In this document: in pieces, positions 62,501-64,000 of the stretch
Numbering within the stretch: position 1 is the first letter of the stretch
Layout of the letters: every line of letters begins with the position of its first letter
Source: Sphagnum magellanicum
Taxonomy: Eukaryota; Streptophyta; Sphagnopsida; Sphagnales; Sphagnaceae
Assembly: GCA_021904315.1 (NCBI GenBank)
Contig: CM038919.1
Coordinates: forward strand, 2,542,001 to 2,606,000
Direction of reading: 5' to 3'
DNA: 64,000 bases
The notes under the pieces: model-generated
Seen by the model: the letters and a program-made list of their open reading frames with translations, nothing else
The model's database searches: none
Told to the model about the DNA's origin: nothing
Made by a program: the position numbers and the translations under genes

Positions 62501-64000
62501 TTAGTTGCAAGAACAAGGATTTGAACTTTTCACCTCCACATTGAAAGACAAAGTTTTTACCATTGCACCAACTTTTTATGTAACATAAAAGGTAATCACA
62601 TTTTAATAAACAATCTTTTTTACCTACCTAAATGACCTACTCAATTTAATTACCCAAACTATCTAAGCATTTATTTAAGGGTTATTTAAATTAAACTATT
62701 TAAGGATTGTTTAGGTTACCAAAAGGCTTATCTAAGGGCTACTTAGCTTATGTTTTCATTTATAATGTTAATTATGCCATCTATGAGTTTATCATTAAAT
62801 AACTAGAGACTTATAACTCCAATGTTCATTTTTTAGTTGCATGTATTGTGTTTTATAACACCCATATCTCAAGGTTCTAGTTGATATTTTTTCATTAAGA
62901 AATGCAAACATTCACTATTAGTTATGCAATGGGGACTAGTTGTTGTTGCCATGTGTCATGATTATATTGGTCACAACAATGCATATTTGGGTTTTTCAAT
63001 TTCTTTTGTGATGCCATGTGTTAATATATTATTTGATAACTAGGGACCTATAATTGCAATGTTCACCCAATGTTCATTTAATAATCACATGTATTGTGTT
63101 CTATTGCACTCAAGTGTCAAGTTTCTATTTGATATTTTTTTCATTTAGAGATGCAAACATTCATTATTAATTATGCAATGGGAACTAATTGTTGTTATCA
63201 CTTGTCTTTACCAATAAGTTGTCATATTGACTATAGTCACAAAACTATGATGCCATGTGACATGTTGATATCCTTTGCCTTTACTTCATGATTTATGTCA
63301 TTAGATAATTATAGATGTAGTCAAAGAAAATAACAATCATTTTTGAGTCCAATAAAAAAGGACACAATGTGTTTTAATGATTGATAATAAAACAAAAACT
63401 TATAGATTTATCATTCAATTAAACAACAAATAGAAATAAGTAGGTCCATATAATTGTGGATGAATCAATTCAAGGCCTTAAACCTATAATCAAAACATTA
63501 GTAATTGATGATAGTCTCTACTTCCCAACCTTTCTTGAGTTTGTGGACTCATTGGAAAACATGATTAGTTCATTGAATCTTCGGATTCAAGAGTTCGAAA
63601 TAGTGCTTGAAGAGTCAATTGGAAAATTTCCAATAATCAAAATTTACCTCTTGACAACATGGAAGAAATTGCTATTGTAAGAGCTTTGGTCACATGTAAG
63701 ATACATCATAGAAGACAATGAGATCCTATGGATCAAGAGCCAATATCCACAGGCAATCATCAATACCCAACAAAAGATAGGAAACCATTAACAAGATTGT
63801 AAGATTATGTGACATTTATGGTAGTGGCAATTAATGAACCTTCTTGCTTTGCTAGGAAGCAAATGCTTGTGAAGGTTTGAGAGATGCTATGGTTAAAGAT
63901 ATTGAGTCATTTCAAAGAAATTCAATTTGGGAGCTTGCCAAATTGTCAATTTTGGAAAGAAACCAGTAACAACCAAGTGGGATTTCAAGGACAAGGTGGG
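59520..64000 (+). pseudogene. Ty1/copia polyprotein relic, D2b copy (cut by window end)
   Basis: Near-identical to 18,220-22,694, with the same stops, the same knuckle with a lost Cys, and R copy 3 at the same site. In this copy a one-base difference keeps the integrase stretch IDVCNPLPMKSLNNYWYF open within the frame 61,068-61,346; in D2a that stretch is out of frame. It runs off the right edge in the reverse transcriptase region. Confidence 0.82.
61822..63379 (+). mobile_element. CACTA-like element R, copy 3
   Basis: D2b counterpart of 20,522-22,072, with the same CACTACAACACA start, the same end and the same host site. A short 'aaaatgtaaaatgtaaaatg' stretch near 62,056 has one more unit than copy 2. 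Confidence 0.55.

Larger units (their letters stand above)
54310..64000 (+). repeat. Segmental duplication D2, copy b, right of the gypsy insertion
   Basis: Colinear with 12,985-22,694 up to the window end. Differences are clear near the insertion and become rare after about 58,000. Within it the tract 14,570-14,640 of copy a is missing (near 55,870). Confidence 0.9.

Overview
This window looks like nuclear DNA of a land plant with a large, repeat-filled genome. The clues are GT-AG spliced genes for a plant-type GABA/amino-acid permease, Ty1/copia, Ty3/gypsy and hAT relics, a tRNA-derived SINE, and long AT-rich spacers with few genes. A gymnosperm is my best guess, because old decayed elements are kept and the window holds an unpermuted DNMT3-like methyltransferase domain. 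That is inference only. There are no bacterial operons, CRISPR arrays or rRNA genes.

Two large direct duplications are interleaved. D1 is 3,866-10,636 and 24,403-32,136. Each copy carries a seven-exon GABA-transporter-1-like gene on the minus strand, a tRNA-derived SINE upstream of it, and a broken hAT transposase. D2 is 12,388-22,694 (continuing beyond the comparison) and 44,148-64,000 (running off the window). Each copy carries a 1 kb repeat, a foldback element and a decayed copia polyprotein split by a CACTA-like insertion. The left part of D2b is split by a 9.6 kb Ty3/gypsy element at 44,729-54,308, which D2a lacks.

Layout: 1-3,735 nested repeats; 3,866-10,636 D1a with GABA-transporter copy 1; 10,640-12,351 dispersed repeats; 12,388-23,430 D2a with the copia relic; 24,403-32,136 D1b with GABA-transporter copy 2; 32,500-37,500 AT-rich spacer without a recognisable gene; 37,560-38,300 inverted dispersed repeat; 39,040-41,050 a TATT-rich tandem array with a 25-bp core; 41,050-44,050 spacer; 44,148-64,000 D2b with the gypsy insertion.

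The most unusual feature is the gypsy element. Between its protease and reverse transcriptase lies a cytosine-5 DNA methyltransferase domain of DNMT3/DRM type with motifs in the unpermuted order. After the integrase it carries a PHD-finger-like Cys/His cluster. The copy is dead, with many in-frame stops, several of which look like C-to-T decay of glutamine codons.

Only the two GABA-transporter genes look like cellular genes. Copy 1 (4,795-7,463) assembles into an intact 484-residue frame. Copy 2 (25,241-27,854) has a one-base deletion near its start and would need an internal ATG at 27,783, giving 460 residues. Exons and identities were worked out by hand from the sequence; no alignment or database search was run.
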